Made by a program: the position numbers and the translations under genes
Notes under the pieces: generated by a model
The model's database searches: none
The model's input: only the letters and a program-made list of their open reading frames with translations
Told to the model about the DNA's origin: nothing
Shown here: positions 18,180-27,245 of the stretch, piece by piece
Layout of the letters: the number at the start of each line of letters is the position of its first letter
Position numbering within the stretch: the stretch's first letter is position 1
From: Chitinophagaceae bacterium
Lineage (GTDB): Bacteria; Bacteroidota; Bacteroidia; Cytophagales; Cytophagaceae
Reading direction: 5' to 3'
DNA length: 40,984 nucleotides
NCBI GenBank assembly: GCA_028288365.1
Contig: JAQBNU010000102.1
Span: 1 to 40,984, forward strand

Positions 18180-19088
18180 GTGTCCGTAGAGGTAAAAGAG
18201 TTAACTAAAGTTTTTGGTCAGCAAGTGGCTGTAGATCACATTTCTTTTTCTGCGATGAAAGGAAAGATCACTGGTTTTCTCGGACCTAATGGTGCTGGGA
18301 AATCGACGACCATGAAAATGGCTACCAGTTTTATTCCACCAACATCAGGCAGTATTTTGGTTTGCGGTTACGATGTGGTGCAACAACCACTCGAAGTTAA
18401 AAAGAGAGTAGGGTATCTTCCAGAGCATAATCCATTGTACCTGGACATGTATGTGCACGAGTATTTGCAATTCGTCGCTTCTCTTCATCAATTAAAAAAT
18501 AAGAGTGTCACGCGAGTGAAAGAAGTTGTAGGATTATGTGGATTGACTTCGGAACAAAATAAAAAGATAGGTGCTTTGTCAAAAGGATATCGTCAAAGAG
18601 TCGGTATCGCTCAAACATTGTTACATGATCCTGAAGTATTGATTCTCGATGAACCGACAACGGGTCTTGATCCCAACCAAATCATCGAAATCAGAAAACT
18701 CATCAAAGAGTTGGGCAAAGATAAAACCGTTATTTTCTCTTCACATATTTTACAGGAAGTAGAAGCGATCTGTGATCAGGTCGTGATCATCAATAAAGGA
18801 AAATTAGTTGCCAATTCGTCTGTTAAAGAATTGTTAAAATTAAATGAAGTGTCTTGTTTGCATGTTCGCTTCAATGGTGTGATCGATGTGACTTCGTTGA
18901 AAGCCATCCAAGGCATTACTTCTTTGCAATTGCAACCGGATGGTTCGGTGATGATCTTTTACGAAGCAGGATTCAATATGCAGGAATCCATCATGCATTA
19001 CGCTGGCGAACGCAAGCAGCAACTGGTGGAGATGAAACAAATCGAGCAAAATCTGGAAGGTATTTTCAGGATGTTGACGACTCATTAA
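18180..19088 (+). CDS. gldA: Gliding motility ABC transporter ATP-binding protein GldA
   Basis: The 302-residue protein is a complete ABC ATPase: Walker A GPNGAGKSTT, signature LSKGYRQRVG, Walker B VLILDEPTTGLDP and a switch His in SSHILQEVEAI. A C-terminal accessory region of about 75 residues follows. In Flavobacterium, GldA pairs with GldF and GldG in a transporter needed for gliding. gldF and gldG follow directly here, which supports the name. Start is GTG 18180, giving MSVEVKELTKVFG, like other GldA N-termini; TTG codons at 18174 and 18150 are less likely. Confidence 0.92.
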   Translation: MSVEVKELTKVFGQQVAVDHISFSAMKGKITGFLGPNGAGKSTTMKMATSFIPPTSGSILVCGYDVVQQPLEVKKRVGYLPEHNPLYLDMYVHEYLQFVASLHQLKNKSVTRVKEVVGLCGLTSEQNKKIGALSKGYRQRVGIAQTLLHDPEVLILDEPTTGLDPNQIIEIRKLIKELGKDKTVIFSSHILQEVEAICDQVVIINKGKLVANSSVKELLKLNEVSCLHVRFNGVIDVTSLKAIQGITSLQLQPDGSVMIFYEAGFNMQESIMHYAGERKQQLVEMKQIEQNLEGIFRMLTTH

Positions 19089-19103
19089 TTCGAATTCAAA
19101 TTT

Positions 19104-19832
19104 ATGTTAGCCATATTAAAAAAAGAGTTTTTTCATTTTATACATGCCCTGATTGCCTACTTGGTAATCCTTGTGTTTTTAACCTTCATCGGTTTATACA
19201 CTTGGGTGTTTCGGGAAAGCAGTGTGCTGGATTATGGTTTTGCTGAATTGGATAGTTTGTTTTCTTTCGGTCCCATCGCTTTCCTATTTCTTGTTCCTGC
19301 TATTACCATGCGTTCCTTCGCGGAAGAAAAGAAAGACGGTACGTTGGAATTATTGTTGACCCAACCGATCACGGATTGGGACCTGATTATTGGTAAGTAC
19401 CTTGCAGGATTGTTACTGGTTGTCTTTGCTCTGTTACCTACTTTAATTTATTATTATTCGGTATATCGTTTGGGTAATCCTGTTGGAAACATAGATACCG
19501 CAGCCGTGTTCAGTTCTTATATTGGATTGCTATTGGTTGGGGCAGTGTTTGTTTCGGTAGGTATTTTTTCTTCTTTACTTTCTACCAATCAAATAGTATC
19601 CTTCATTACTTCTCTGCTGGTGTGTTATGTATTATACGATGGTGTGCATCGTCTGGCACTGTTGCCGCTATGGGACAATGCTGGTTACATCATTGACTTG
19701 TTCAGTCTCGACTATCATTACAGAGCATTGAGTAAAGGTGTTGCAGATGCACGTAACGTCGTGTATTGCTTAAGTGTCATTGTGGTCATGCTTTCGTTGA
19801 GCAAATTAAAATTGGGGAGCAGACAATGGTAA
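19104..19832 (+). CDS. gldF: Gliding motility ABC transporter permease GldF
   Basis: The 242-residue protein has six hydrophobic spans and the ABC-2 permease signature region RSFAEEKKDGTLELLLTQP between spans 2 and 3. It forms the membrane channel of the GldAFG transporter in the inner membrane. It lies 15 bp after gldA, and its stop overlaps the gldG start by 7 bp (ATGGTAA), so the three are translated from one transcript. Confidence 0.93.
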   Translation: MLAILKKEFFHFIHALIAYLVILVFLTFIGLYTWVFRESSVLDYGFAELDSLFSFGPIAFLFLVPAITMRSFAEEKKDGTLELLLTQPITDWDLIIGKYLAGLLLVVFALLPTLIYYYSVYRLGNPVGNIDTAAVFSSYIGLLLVGAVFVSVGIFSSLLSTNQIVSFITSLLVCYVLYDGVHRLALLPLWDNAGYIIDLFSLDYHYRALSKGVADARNVVYCLSVIVVMLSLSKLKLGSRQW

Positions 19833-21520
19833 AGATTCAATTTCCTCGTCGTAAAAAATCATTGGATCTCCTGGAGTTTGCACTCATCTTGGGAATCGTT
19901 GTATTGTTGAATACCTTTGTAGCCGTTTACTTTTTTCGTTTAGATTTTACGGAAGACAAACGTTATTCTGTTTCTCCACAGGCAAAGGATATACTTTCCA
20001 AACTGGATGATCCGATCACCATTGAAATTTACCTTACCGGAAAACTAGATCCCGACTACGAACGTTTGCGTCGTGCGATAGAAGATAAGCTGGAACAATT
20101 TAAAGTATATAGCGGTAGCGAACTGACTTATCGTTTTGTTGATCCTTCTGCCGAGACGGATGAAGCGATCCGCGAACGTCAGATGTCGATGCTCATGCAG
20201 AAAGGCGTGCAGCCGATGGTATATCAAAAAGAAGAAGGCGGTAAAAAAGAACAAGTGCGTATTTTTCCAGGTGCGATCATGACCTATAAGGAAAGAGAAG
20301 TACCGGTGCAATTCATCAAAGGCGTTCGTTTTTCTGATCCGGCTACCTATGTCAATCAGGCGGTAGAAAGCGTGGAGTTTGAATTGCTACAAGCCTTGAG
20401 AAAATTATCTTCCGAAGATTTTGTAGACATCGCTTTTATAGAAGGACATGGTGAGCTGGGTGAACAAGATGCTTCTTCTTTCATTCGTACCATTGGCAAT
20501 TACTATTCTATACAACGTGTCAACCTGAGCAAAGATACATCACTGTCTCGTTTCAAAGCGGTAGTTGTGGCGCAACCTCAGTTATCATTTTCTGAACAGG
20601 AAAAATTTGTATTGGATCAATACCTCATGAGGGGTGGAAGTTTATTGTACCTCATCGATCCTTTGGAAGTGCGTCAGGATAGTTTGAAAAACGGAGAGAC
20701 TTTTGCCGTCATCAAAAATCTTAACCTGGACGATCAACTGTTCAAGTACGGTGTGCGCGTCAATACGGGATTGTTGCAGGATTTGCAATGCGGCATTATT
20801 CCGGTGCAAACAGGAATGAACGGAGAAACGCAGTTGTTGAATTTTCCTTACTATCCTTTGTTCTATAATTTTTCTACACATCCTATTGTAAAAAATCTGG
20901 ATGCGGTATATGGAAAGTTTTCTTCTTACATCGATACGGTGAAAACCACTGGTGTCAATAAATATCCATTGATCTATTCTTCTTCGAACGCGCGTACTGT
21001 TGCAGCACCTTTGCAAATTGACCTGGATGCCTTACGAAAAGATGCGACACCTGAAAAATTTAATCAGGGGGGATTGATCATTGCCAATTTAATGGAAGGT
21101 AAATTTACTTCCCTGTATAAAAATAGACCGTCACCTATCCCTGGAACAACAGTCATTGCAGACGCTATCAAGCCTGGTAAAGTTGAAGTAGTAGCAGACG
21201 GCGACCTGATGATCAACGATTGGGATCCCGCTTCTAAACAACCTTTACCATTGGGGTATGATAAGTATACAAGAACACAATTTTCAAACAGTGACTTCTT
21301 GTTGAATTCATTGGATTATTTGACCGGACAACCACTCATCATGGTACGTAGCAAAGACATTGTACTTCGTCCGCTCAATAAATTTAAGGTACAGGACGAA
21401 CGCTTGTATTGGCAAGTGATCAACCTGGTTGTTCCGGCATTGCTGGTGGTCATCATTGGAATAGCATTGTATGTTATCCGCAAGAAACGTTATAGCCGAT
21501 TTGGTAATGGATCAAATTAA
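19826..21520 (+). CDS. gldG: Gliding motility ABC transporter auxiliary protein GldG
   Basis: The 565-residue protein has an N-terminal membrane span (LLEFALILGIVVLLNTFVAV), a long extracytoplasmic region with the GldG-type domain (LDFTEDKRYSVSPQAK near the start, FIEGHGELGEQD near 210), and a C-terminal span (VINLVVPALLVVIIGIAL) with a basic cytoplasmic tail. It is the substrate-binding or auxiliary subunit of GldAFG. ATG 19826 overlaps the gldF stop; the frame extends to 19766 but entirely inside gldF. Its end overlaps the next gene by 14 bp. Confidence 0.93.
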   Translation: MVKIQFPRRKKSLDLLEFALILGIVVLLNTFVAVYFFRLDFTEDKRYSVSPQAKDILSKLDDPITIEIYLTGKLDPDYERLRRAIEDKLEQFKVYSGSELTYRFVDPSAETDEAIRERQMSMLMQKGVQPMVYQKEEGGKKEQVRIFPGAIMTYKEREVPVQFIKGVRFSDPATYVNQAVESVEFELLQALRKLSSEDFVDIAFIEGHGELGEQDASSFIRTIGNYYSIQRVNLSKDTSLSRFKAVVVAQPQLSFSEQEKFVLDQYLMRGGSLLYLIDPLEVRQDSLKNGETFAVIKNLNLDDQLFKYGVRVNTGLLQDLQCGIIPVQTGMNGETQLLNFPYYPLFYNFSTHPIVKNLDAVYGKFSSYIDTVKTTGVNKYPLIYSSSNARTVAAPLQIDLDALRKDATPEKFNQGGLIIANLMEGKFTSLYKNRPSPIPGTTVIADAIKPGKVEVVADGDLMINDWDPASKQPLPLGYDKYTRTQFSNSDFLLNSLDYLTGQPLIMVRSKDIVLRPLNKFKVQDERLYWQVINLVVPALLVVIIGIALYVIRKKRYSRFGNGSN

Positions 21521-22466
21521 AAGAATAAAAATACTGGGTGCACTCTTTTTGCTGTTGACATTGACGACTTCAGTTGCTTATCTGTTGCCTTTATTGAAAG
21601 AAAAAAGACAACAACTTCCAGACATCGCACTGGTCGATGGATTGGCAGGTTTGGATGAATTGGATTTCAACTACAAAGGACAACAGCATCAACTCAAACC
21701 AACCAAGACAGGGGAAGAGTGGTACATCGATAATACTTATCCCATCAAGGATCAATTTTTGGCTTTGATACAAACCGGTTTCTCCCGGTTAAAAGTAAAA
21801 CGAGTTTTGTCAAAAGAATTTGTGCCGCAAGCGGATTCATTGTTTACAGCAAGTGGAATAAATCTCGAATGGAAGAGCAGTGAAGGTAAAGGTTCTTTCA
21901 GCGTAGTAAGCAATCCGAATGATCCTAACAGTTCTTATTACCGTTCATCGTCATTAGGCAATGCAACGTATGTGGCTTTCGTTCCTGGGTTCACCGGCGA
22001 CATTTCTAATATTTTCAAACTGGAAGCGGGAGAGTGGAGAAAGAAAACATTGATTGCGGGTTCTGCCCGTACCATACAATCCATACAACTTCAATACAGT
22101 AATAAACCGGCGGAATCGTTTATCCTCAGCTTTATCAACGGAGATTATCAAGTTATCGACATACCGACACTTGATTCCACAAAGTTGTACACGTACCTAG
22201 GGCATTATGAACAGCTAAGTGTGGATAAGTACCTCTCTGTACAAAAAGTTGATTCGATAAAATCAGTCCATAAAACAGACCTCATTGCTCAACTGGACGT
22301 GAAATTATTGGATGCACAGGCTTCTAAATCCCTTGATATATATCGTCTGGACAAAGATTCAGGTTTTGTGTTGGTGTATATCCATCCCAACAAGGAGTGG
22401 GCGTTGATAAAGACGCAGCGCATCTTCCCACTTATGGTCAAGAAGGCCTATTTTGTGAAGAAATAA
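21507..22466 (+). CDS. DUF4340-like membrane-anchored partner of GldG
   Basis: The 319-residue protein has one N-terminal span (KILGALFLLLTLTTSVAYLL) and an extracytoplasmic domain with repeated beta elements. It resembles DUF4340 proteins, which often follow GldG-type genes in ABC operons. The GEEWYIDNTYPIKD segment fits that family. I start at ATG 21507, which overlaps the gldG stop by 14 bp; a start at 21471 would lie deeper in gldG. The role is unknown, but the tight overlap makes it a probable component of the GldAFG machine in this organism. Confidence 0.72.
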   Translation: MDQIKRIKILGALFLLLTLTTSVAYLLPLLKEKRQQLPDIALVDGLAGLDELDFNYKGQQHQLKPTKTGEEWYIDNTYPIKDQFLALIQTGFSRLKVKRVLSKEFVPQADSLFTASGINLEWKSSEGKGSFSVVSNPNDPNSSYYRSSSLGNATYVAFVPGFTGDISNIFKLEAGEWRKKTLIAGSARTIQSIQLQYSNKPAESFILSFINGDYQVIDIPTLDSTKLYTYLGHYEQLSVDKYLSVQKVDSIKSVHKTDLIAQLDVKLLDAQASKSLDIYRLDKDSGFVLVYIHPNKEWALIKTQRIFPLMVKKAYFVKK

Positions 22467-22545
22467 ACCCGACCCAGGGTATTAATTTTAAGGGGATTTG
22501 CTTAATTTTACTAGGTTAATTTTTCATATCCATTTATTGTTGATC

Positions 22546-23670
22546 ATGAGATTCGTAGTATCATCTAGTACATTGCTTAAGCACCTCAACTCTGTAAACG
22601 GAGTTATCACTACCAACCCGGTAGTACCTATCCTCGAAAATTTCCTGTTTGAAGTAACGGAAGGTTTGTTGACGGTATCTGCGTCTGACCTTCAAACGTC
22701 TATGATCACAGAGATTCCAGTGGACGCTAAGAAAAAAGGTAGCATAGCTGTACCCGCTAAAATATTGTTGGATACCTTGAAGAACTTACCAGAACAGCCG
22801 GTAACCTTCTCGATCGACGAAGAAACATACAGTATTGAAATCAGTTCTGATAACGGTCGTTACAGATTGTCTGGTGAAAATGCAACAGATTTCCCTAAAG
22901 TACCTGCCGTAAAAAACGGATACTCTGTGGAGATGCCTGCTGACGTATTGAACAGAGCCATATCAAGTACTTTGTTTGCTGCCAGCAACGACGAATTGAA
23001 GCCCGCCATGACAGGTGTTTACCTGTTGTTGTCTGATACCAACGTAACATTCGTTGCTACAGACGGACATCGCTTGGTGAAGTTCAGAAGAGTGGATGTA
23101 ACCTCTGATATGGCAAACAACATCATCATTCCTAAAAAAGCGTTGAACCTGATCAAGTCTTCTATTCCTTCTGACAGAAGCATGGTGAAGATTGAATTCA
23201 ATGCTTCCAATGCTTTCTTTAGCTTTGGTAACCTTAAAATGATTTGCCGTTTGATCGATGAACGTTTTCCTGATTATGAGAATGCGATTCCGGTTAACAA
23301 CCCTAATAAATTGGTCATCTCTAAAAATGACTTCTTCAATTCGTTGAGAAGGATTTCTATTTATGCCAATAAAACCACTCATCAGGTACGTTTGAAAATT
23401 GCAGGCAGTGAATTACAAATCTCTGCGGAAGATCTTGACTTCTCTAACGAAGCCAACGAGCGTCTCGCTTGCGATTACCAAGGCGAAGACATGGAGATCG
23501 GATTCAATGCCCGATTCTTATTGGAAATGCTTAACAACTTGGACTGCGAAAGCGTGGAGTTGCAATTGTCTGCTCCAAACAGAGCTGGTATTTTAACTCC
23601 TGCAGACAAGCAAGACAGCGAAGACTTGTTGATGTTGGTGATGCCGGTGATGTTGAACAACTACGCATAG
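22546..23670 (+). CDS. dnaN: DNA polymerase III sliding clamp (beta subunit)
   Basis: The 374-residue protein is full length for DnaN and shows its three-domain pattern: MRFVVSSSTLLKHLNSVNG at the start, FVATDGHRLVKFR in the middle, and a short C-terminal tail ending LVMPVMLNNYA. It is the ring clamp that tethers polymerase III to DNA. ATG 22546 gives the conserved N-terminus; the frame open to 22498 adds unrelated residues. The gene follows the gld cluster by 79 bp and ends at a strong terminator. The usual dnaA neighbour is absent here. Confidence 0.97.
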   Translation: MRFVVSSSTLLKHLNSVNGVITTNPVVPILENFLFEVTEGLLTVSASDLQTSMITEIPVDAKKKGSIAVPAKILLDTLKNLPEQPVTFSIDEETYSIEISSDNGRYRLSGENATDFPKVPAVKNGYSVEMPADVLNRAISSTLFAASNDELKPAMTGVYLLLSDTNVTFVATDGHRLVKFRRVDVTSDMANNIIIPKKALNLIKSSIPSDRSMVKIEFNASNAFFSFGNLKMICRLIDERFPDYENAIPVNNPNKLVISKNDFFNSLRRISIYANKTTHQVRLKIAGSELQISAEDLDFSNEANERLACDYQGEDMEIGFNARFLLEMLNNLDCESVELQLSAPNRAGILTPADKQDSEDLLMLVMPVMLNNYA

Positions 23671-23688
23671 TTTTAATAGCTTTTAAAT

Positions 23689-23727
23689 AAAAAGTCCCGG
23701 CCTTTATTCAAGACCGGGACTTTTTTT
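23689..23727. terminator. Bidirectional rho-independent terminator after dnaN
   Basis: The 12-bp perfect arms 23689-23700 and 23714-23725 (AAAAAGTCCCGG / CCGGGACTTTTT) with a 13-base loop are followed by T residues to 23727. The A-tract on the other side lets it work for rluF too, since the two genes converge. Confidence 0.9.
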
Positions 23728-23730
23728 ATG

Positions 23731-23761
23731 TAGTGATCAGTGGACAGTTGTCAGTGATCAG
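23731..23761 (+). repeat. 31-bp dispersed repeat, copy 1
   Basis: The 31 bases are identical, as reverse complement, to 38665-38695. The unit contains the 9-mer AGTGATCAG twice (23732-23740 and 23753-23761), each with the palindrome TGATCA. It lies 3 bp after the dnaN terminator, between the convergent genes dnaN and rluF. Confidence 0.85.
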
Positions 23762-23773
23762 TTTTGTAAGAAT

Positions 23774-23810
23774 GGAGAAAGAGAGTGAAGTAGATCCACT
23801 CTCTTTCTCC
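23774..23810. repeat. 14-bp-arm hairpin between dnaN and rluF
   Basis: Arms 23774-23787 and 23797-23810 (GGAGAAAGAGAGTG / CACTCTCTTTCTCC) are perfect, with a 9-base loop. A smaller hairpin (GCTCTT / AAGAGC) follows at 23811-23830. Neither has a T-tract, so their purpose is unclear. They may back up termination of rluF, which ends at 23870 on the other strand. Confidence 0.55.
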
Positions 23811-23869
23811 GCTCTTCTACTTTAAAGAGCACAAGAATTTAGTTTTTTTTTTAAATACTGATCACTTTT

Positions 23870-24625
23870 TTATTCTTCCTCCAAATACGAAGCCTCTTCT
23901 GTCTTACTCGAAGTCGCTACCAGGTTGTTGATTTCTGCGATCTCTTCTGATGTTAAGTTGCGCCATTTGCCTACCGGAATGCCCTCCAGAGAAATATTCA
24001 TGATGCGTGTGCGCTGTAGTCTGGTGACGTTGTAACCAAGGTATTCACACATGCGTCGGATCTGTCTGTTCAGTCCTTGTGTCAATACAATGCGGAACGT
24101 AAAATTATTTTCTTTAGTCACCACACATTTTTGTGTCACGGTTTCTAAAATAGGAATGCCATTTCCCATACTAGAAATAAATTCGTTGGTAATGGGGCGA
24201 TCTACGGTGACAATGTATTCCTTTTCGTGATTATTTCCTGCTCTTAAAATTTTGTTGACAATGTCTCCATCGTTTGTTAAAAAAATGAGACCTTCTGAAT
24301 GCTTGTCCAGTCGGCCGATGGGGAAGATGCGTTGAGGATGATGGATGTATTGGATGATATTGCCTTTGATGTCAAGTTCTGTGGTGCAAGTAATGCCTAC
24401 CGGTTTATGAAAAGCAATGTAAGTAGAATTGGTAGAGGCATTGATGAGTTTTCCATCGACGCGAACTTCGTCATGAGAAGAAACTTTAGTCCCTACTTCT
24501 GGCAACTTTCCATTGATGGTAACGCGGCCTTGTTCGATCAGTTTATCCGCTTCTCTACGCGAGCAGAATCCAGATTCACTGATAAATTTATTAATGCGTT
24601 TTAATTCAGATGGGATATGATCCAT
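23870..24625 (-). CDS. rluF: 23S rRNA pseudouridine synthase RluF
   Basis: The 251-residue protein has an N-terminal S4 RNA-binding domain ([19 protein letters not shown]) and a RsuA/RluB-type pseudouridine synthase domain. The catalytic residue is Asp107 in [16 protein letters not shown], the same number as in E. coli RluF. Further E. coli-like segments are [36 protein letters not shown] and [17 protein letters not shown]. RluF makes pseudouridine at 23S position 2604 (E. coli numbering). The tail is acidic. It converges with dnaN and is 39 bp downstream of the imelysin-like gene, so it may share that transcript or have its own promoter. Confidence 0.93.
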   Translation of the reverse strand: MDHIPSELKRINKFISESGFCSRREADKLIEQGRVTINGKLPEVGTKVSSHDEVRVDGKLINASTNSTYIAFHKPVGITCTTELDIKGNIIQYIHHPQRIFPIGRLDKHSEGLIFLTNDGDIVNKILRAGNNHEKEYIVTVDRPITNEFISSMGNGIPILETVTQKCVVTKENNFTFRIVLTQGLNRQIRRMCEYLGYNVTRLQRTRIMNISLEGIPVGKWRNLTSEEIAEINNLVATSSKTEEASYLEEE

Positions 24626-24664
24626 ACTGCAAAATAAAAAAAATAATCGTAGATACCCGATAAA

Positions 24665-25807
24665 TCAAGAGTCTCCGTCATTATCCGTGTAAGTCACCGA
24701 TATCTGCAGTGCTGAAGCCAAATCCAGCCTAAGCATTTTTACTAGGAGTTTGGTGGAGTTGTATAAGTCACTGACAGTTGTGTTATGATCTAGTACTGCC
24801 TGATCAAGAGGAACGATGATGCTTGTAATATCGGTCATATCACCAGAAAGATTAGTTGTGATTTCGTTATAAACGGCTCTTTGCTGCTCGTTGTTATTCA
24901 ACAATAGAGAGATTCCACTTCCGTTCATGCTGCCATAACCTTTGCCGGTCATGAGGTACTGAACACATGCTAAATTTTCCTGTATACAGGCAAAGGAATA
25001 GCGACTGTAATAAGCTTCTACAGCAGTAGGAGTGATCGTCCCACTTGTTGCGCCAAGAGGATCTCCAATCTTATTTGTTTTTACCGCATCTACTTGCTGT
25101 ATCATGCTATTGACAAGCAACGACAAAGAACCGGAGATATCATTCTTGGTGTTGGTTTCAAATATTGTTACATAATTACCTTTTCCCAGTGCCCATTGAT
25201 TATAAATAAATGTGGCTTTGTCATGAAGGTTTTTGCATAATCCTGATAAATACGCTTTTCGGTTTTCAAAAGAAGAAGCTGTTGTATAATTAGTGACGAT
25301 CGTGTTATTGTCGGTACGATCAAATAAGAGATATTCTAATGTGACGAGTCCTTTGGAAGTAGAAGGGTTAGCTTCGATGTATACACTGTCGATGTCAGCG
25401 GGAGTTGCCGGGCTACTGATATTACTTGCTATTCGGCTTGTATTAATGCTGCTGTAATCTACTGCGTCTTTTATAAAAGTTGTTTCTCCAGGACCAAAAT
25501 TATTAAAGATCTCACATCGTTTCCAGGAACGCTTCGCTTCTTTCCAGGCATCTTGTGCAGCTGTCAATGTAGTTAGGGTAGGATTTGCACAAAATGCTTT
25601 GCACTTACTTGTCAGTGAATCACTGTTTACCACAAAATCAGCATAACTGGGGACAATGAGATTGCCTCCGATATTGGCAAGGATGGCTTGCTGTTGTTTG
25701 ATCACAGTGCTGTCTGCAGATTGAGGGGCTGAATCGTTATCCTTATTTTTTTTGCATGAAAAAATAAAAGCAATAAAGATTATAATGAGTAGAATGTATT
25801 TATTCAT
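24665..25807 (-). CDS. Imelysin-like lipoprotein lacking the GxHxxE histidine
   Basis: The 380-residue protein starts with a lipoprotein signal whose lipobox is IFSC. It is helical and keeps imelysin features (DAWKEAKRSWKRCEIFNNFGP). In the key motif the expected GxHxxE is replaced by GLVTLEYLLF, so the histidine is missing and only the glutamate remains. Imelysin (M75-like) proteins are iron-regulated outer-membrane or periplasmic proteins; this copy may bind rather than process. It sits 2 bp after the di-heme gene, as last gene of a three-gene operon. Confidence 0.8.
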   Translation of the reverse strand: MNKYILLIIIFIAFIFSCKKNKDNDSAPQSADSTVIKQQQAILANIGGNLIVPSYADFVVNSDSLTSKCKAFCANPTLTTLTAAQDAWKEAKRSWKRCEIFNNFGPGETTFIKDAVDYSSINTSRIASNISSPATPADIDSVYIEANPSTSKGLVTLEYLLFDRTDNNTIVTNYTTASSFENRKAYLSGLCKNLHDKATFIYNQWALGKGNYVTIFETNTKNDISGSLSLLVNSMIQQVDAVKTNKIGDPLGATSGTITPTAVEAYYSRYSFACIQENLACVQYLMTGKGYGSMNGSGISLLLNNNEQQRAVYNEITTNLSGDMTDITSIIVPLDQAVLDHNTTVSDLYNSTKLLVKMLRLDLASALQISVTYTDNDGDS

Positions 25808-25809
25808 GA

Positions 25810-27234
25810 CTAAAGTGAATTAACAAATTTGATTAATGCTGCACGTTCCGAAGCGTTCAATTTTAGAAAATCATTTTTGCTTTTCAAGGCTTCTCCTCCA
25901 TGCCAGAGAATGGCTTCCTCTACATTACGTGCTCTGCCGTCGTGTAAGAGGTTGGTATGGTTGCTTACTTGTTTAATGAGACCTATTCCCCATAGTGGTG
26001 GAGTTCTCCATTCGGATGCTGTAGCAAGATAATCCGGCCTTCCATCGGCAAGATCACTTCCCATGTCATGGAGTAATAGATCTGTATAAGGGAATATTTT
26101 CTGATGAGACAAAGCAGGTATCTTGGGATGAGTACCGGTTGTCATACTGGGGACATGGCAACTGTTGCATTTTAAATTCAGGAATAATTGCTTGCCTTGC
26201 AGCACCACATCATCTTTGGCATTTCTTCTTCCTGGTACAGCTAATGTAGCATTGTAAAAAACAACATTGTCCAGTATATAATCGGATACTTCCGGATTAC
26301 CGCCATTGGCAAGTGATCCATACAGTGCGTACTGATCTGTTGTGAGGTTTTGATCAGGAAATAAGGAAGAGGTGATTCCAATGTCGCCAAGAAAAGCCGC
26401 CGCTGTTTGTTGACGAAGCGTTGGTTGATTGGCTTTCCAACCAAAACGTCCTAAAGCAGTAGCTTGCGCTTTGTAGTCCCATACATAGTTTGCTCTTCCC
26501 GAGATACCATCGGCATTGGCATCCGTTTCATCTGCAAAAGATAATATGGTACTTTCATCTATCGTTTCTAATAAGCCTAAGCCAGGCATCTGTTGCGCCA
26601 CGCGGGGAGAGAACAACATCGAACTGCTAAGACTACCGTAATTTAAATTGATAATTTGGTATTGAGGATTTTGTAAATTGTATACGGTACCGTCTGTATA
26701 CATGCCATTGACTGCTGTGTAGGTGAGGCTGATCGAACCTTCGGGATTCACACCTGGTATGGCATGATCACTTAGTTGTTCTCCGTAGGAAGGATCTCCC
26801 AAAGGCCCACCATGCATGCTTGTGCCAGGTATACTCAATCGCATCAGCAATCCTGATATTTCATTCAACGTCAATGGAGGTCTACCTCTTCCATCATCTT
26901 TGTGACAGCCGGAACAGGATTCAGCATTGAAGAAAGGTCCTAGTCCATCACGTCCAGTAGTAGAAGAAGGCGCAATGACCCAATTGTTTCTAAAGAAGGA
27001 ATTGCCAATGACAAAAGAATCTTCTCCATTACTGGAAAGATTAGCCATGCTATTGCCAAATGCATTAGATGAAAAGTCAAAAGAGGTACCGGTTCCACCA
27101 GGATATTCTTCAGCCGGATCGTAAATAGAAGTGACGGCTTCATCACCGTCTTTTTTCTTACAGCTATAAACGGCAATAAGCACCATACAAAGCATGGTGC
27201 TTATTGCTATCATTTTCAATTTAAATGAATACAC
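25810..27234 (-). CDS. Di-heme cytochrome lipoprotein (DUF1111 family)
   Basis: The 474-residue protein has a lipobox-like VYSC after an N-terminal hydrophobic segment. It has two CxxCH haem sites: Cys107-His111 (CSGCH, in NAESCSGCHKDDGRGRPP) and Cys356-His360 (CNSCH). It is rich in Gly/Pro and keeps DUF1111 signatures such as DANADGISGRAN and LHDGRARNVEEAI LWHGGE. The family is described as di-haem thiol oxidoreductase-like and is often found beside imelysins; electron transfer in iron acquisition is inference. The start is GTG 27234 (basic n-region) or ATG 27213. Confidence 0.87.
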   Translation of the reverse strand: MYSFKLKMIAISTMLCMVLIAVYSCKKKDGDEAVTSIYDPAEEYPGGTGTSFDFSSNAFGNSMANLSSNGEDSFVIGNSFFRNNWVIAPSSTTGRDGLGPFFNAESCSGCHKDDGRGRPPLTLNEISGLLMRLSIPGTSMHGGPLGDPSYGEQLSDHAIPGVNPEGSISLTYTAVNGMYTDGTVYNLQNPQYQIINLNYGSLSSSMLFSPRVAQQMPGLGLLETIDESTILSFADETDANADGISGRANYVWDYKAQATALGRFGWKANQPTLRQQTAAAFLGDIGITSSLFPDQNLTTDQYALYGSLANGGNPEVSDYILDNVVFYNATLAVPGRRNAKDDVVLQGKQLFLNLKCNSCHVPSMTTGTHPKIPALSHQKIFPYTDLLLHDMGSDLADGRPDYLATASEWRTPPLWGIGLIKQVSNHTNLLHDGRARNVEEAILWHGGEALKSKNDFLKLNASERAALIKFVNSL

Positions 27235-27245
27235 GTATTTTTTCG

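Noticed and set aside
23731..23830. CRISPR array between dnaN and rluF
   Set aside because: The repeated 9-mers are few and unevenly spaced, with no unit-spacer pattern.
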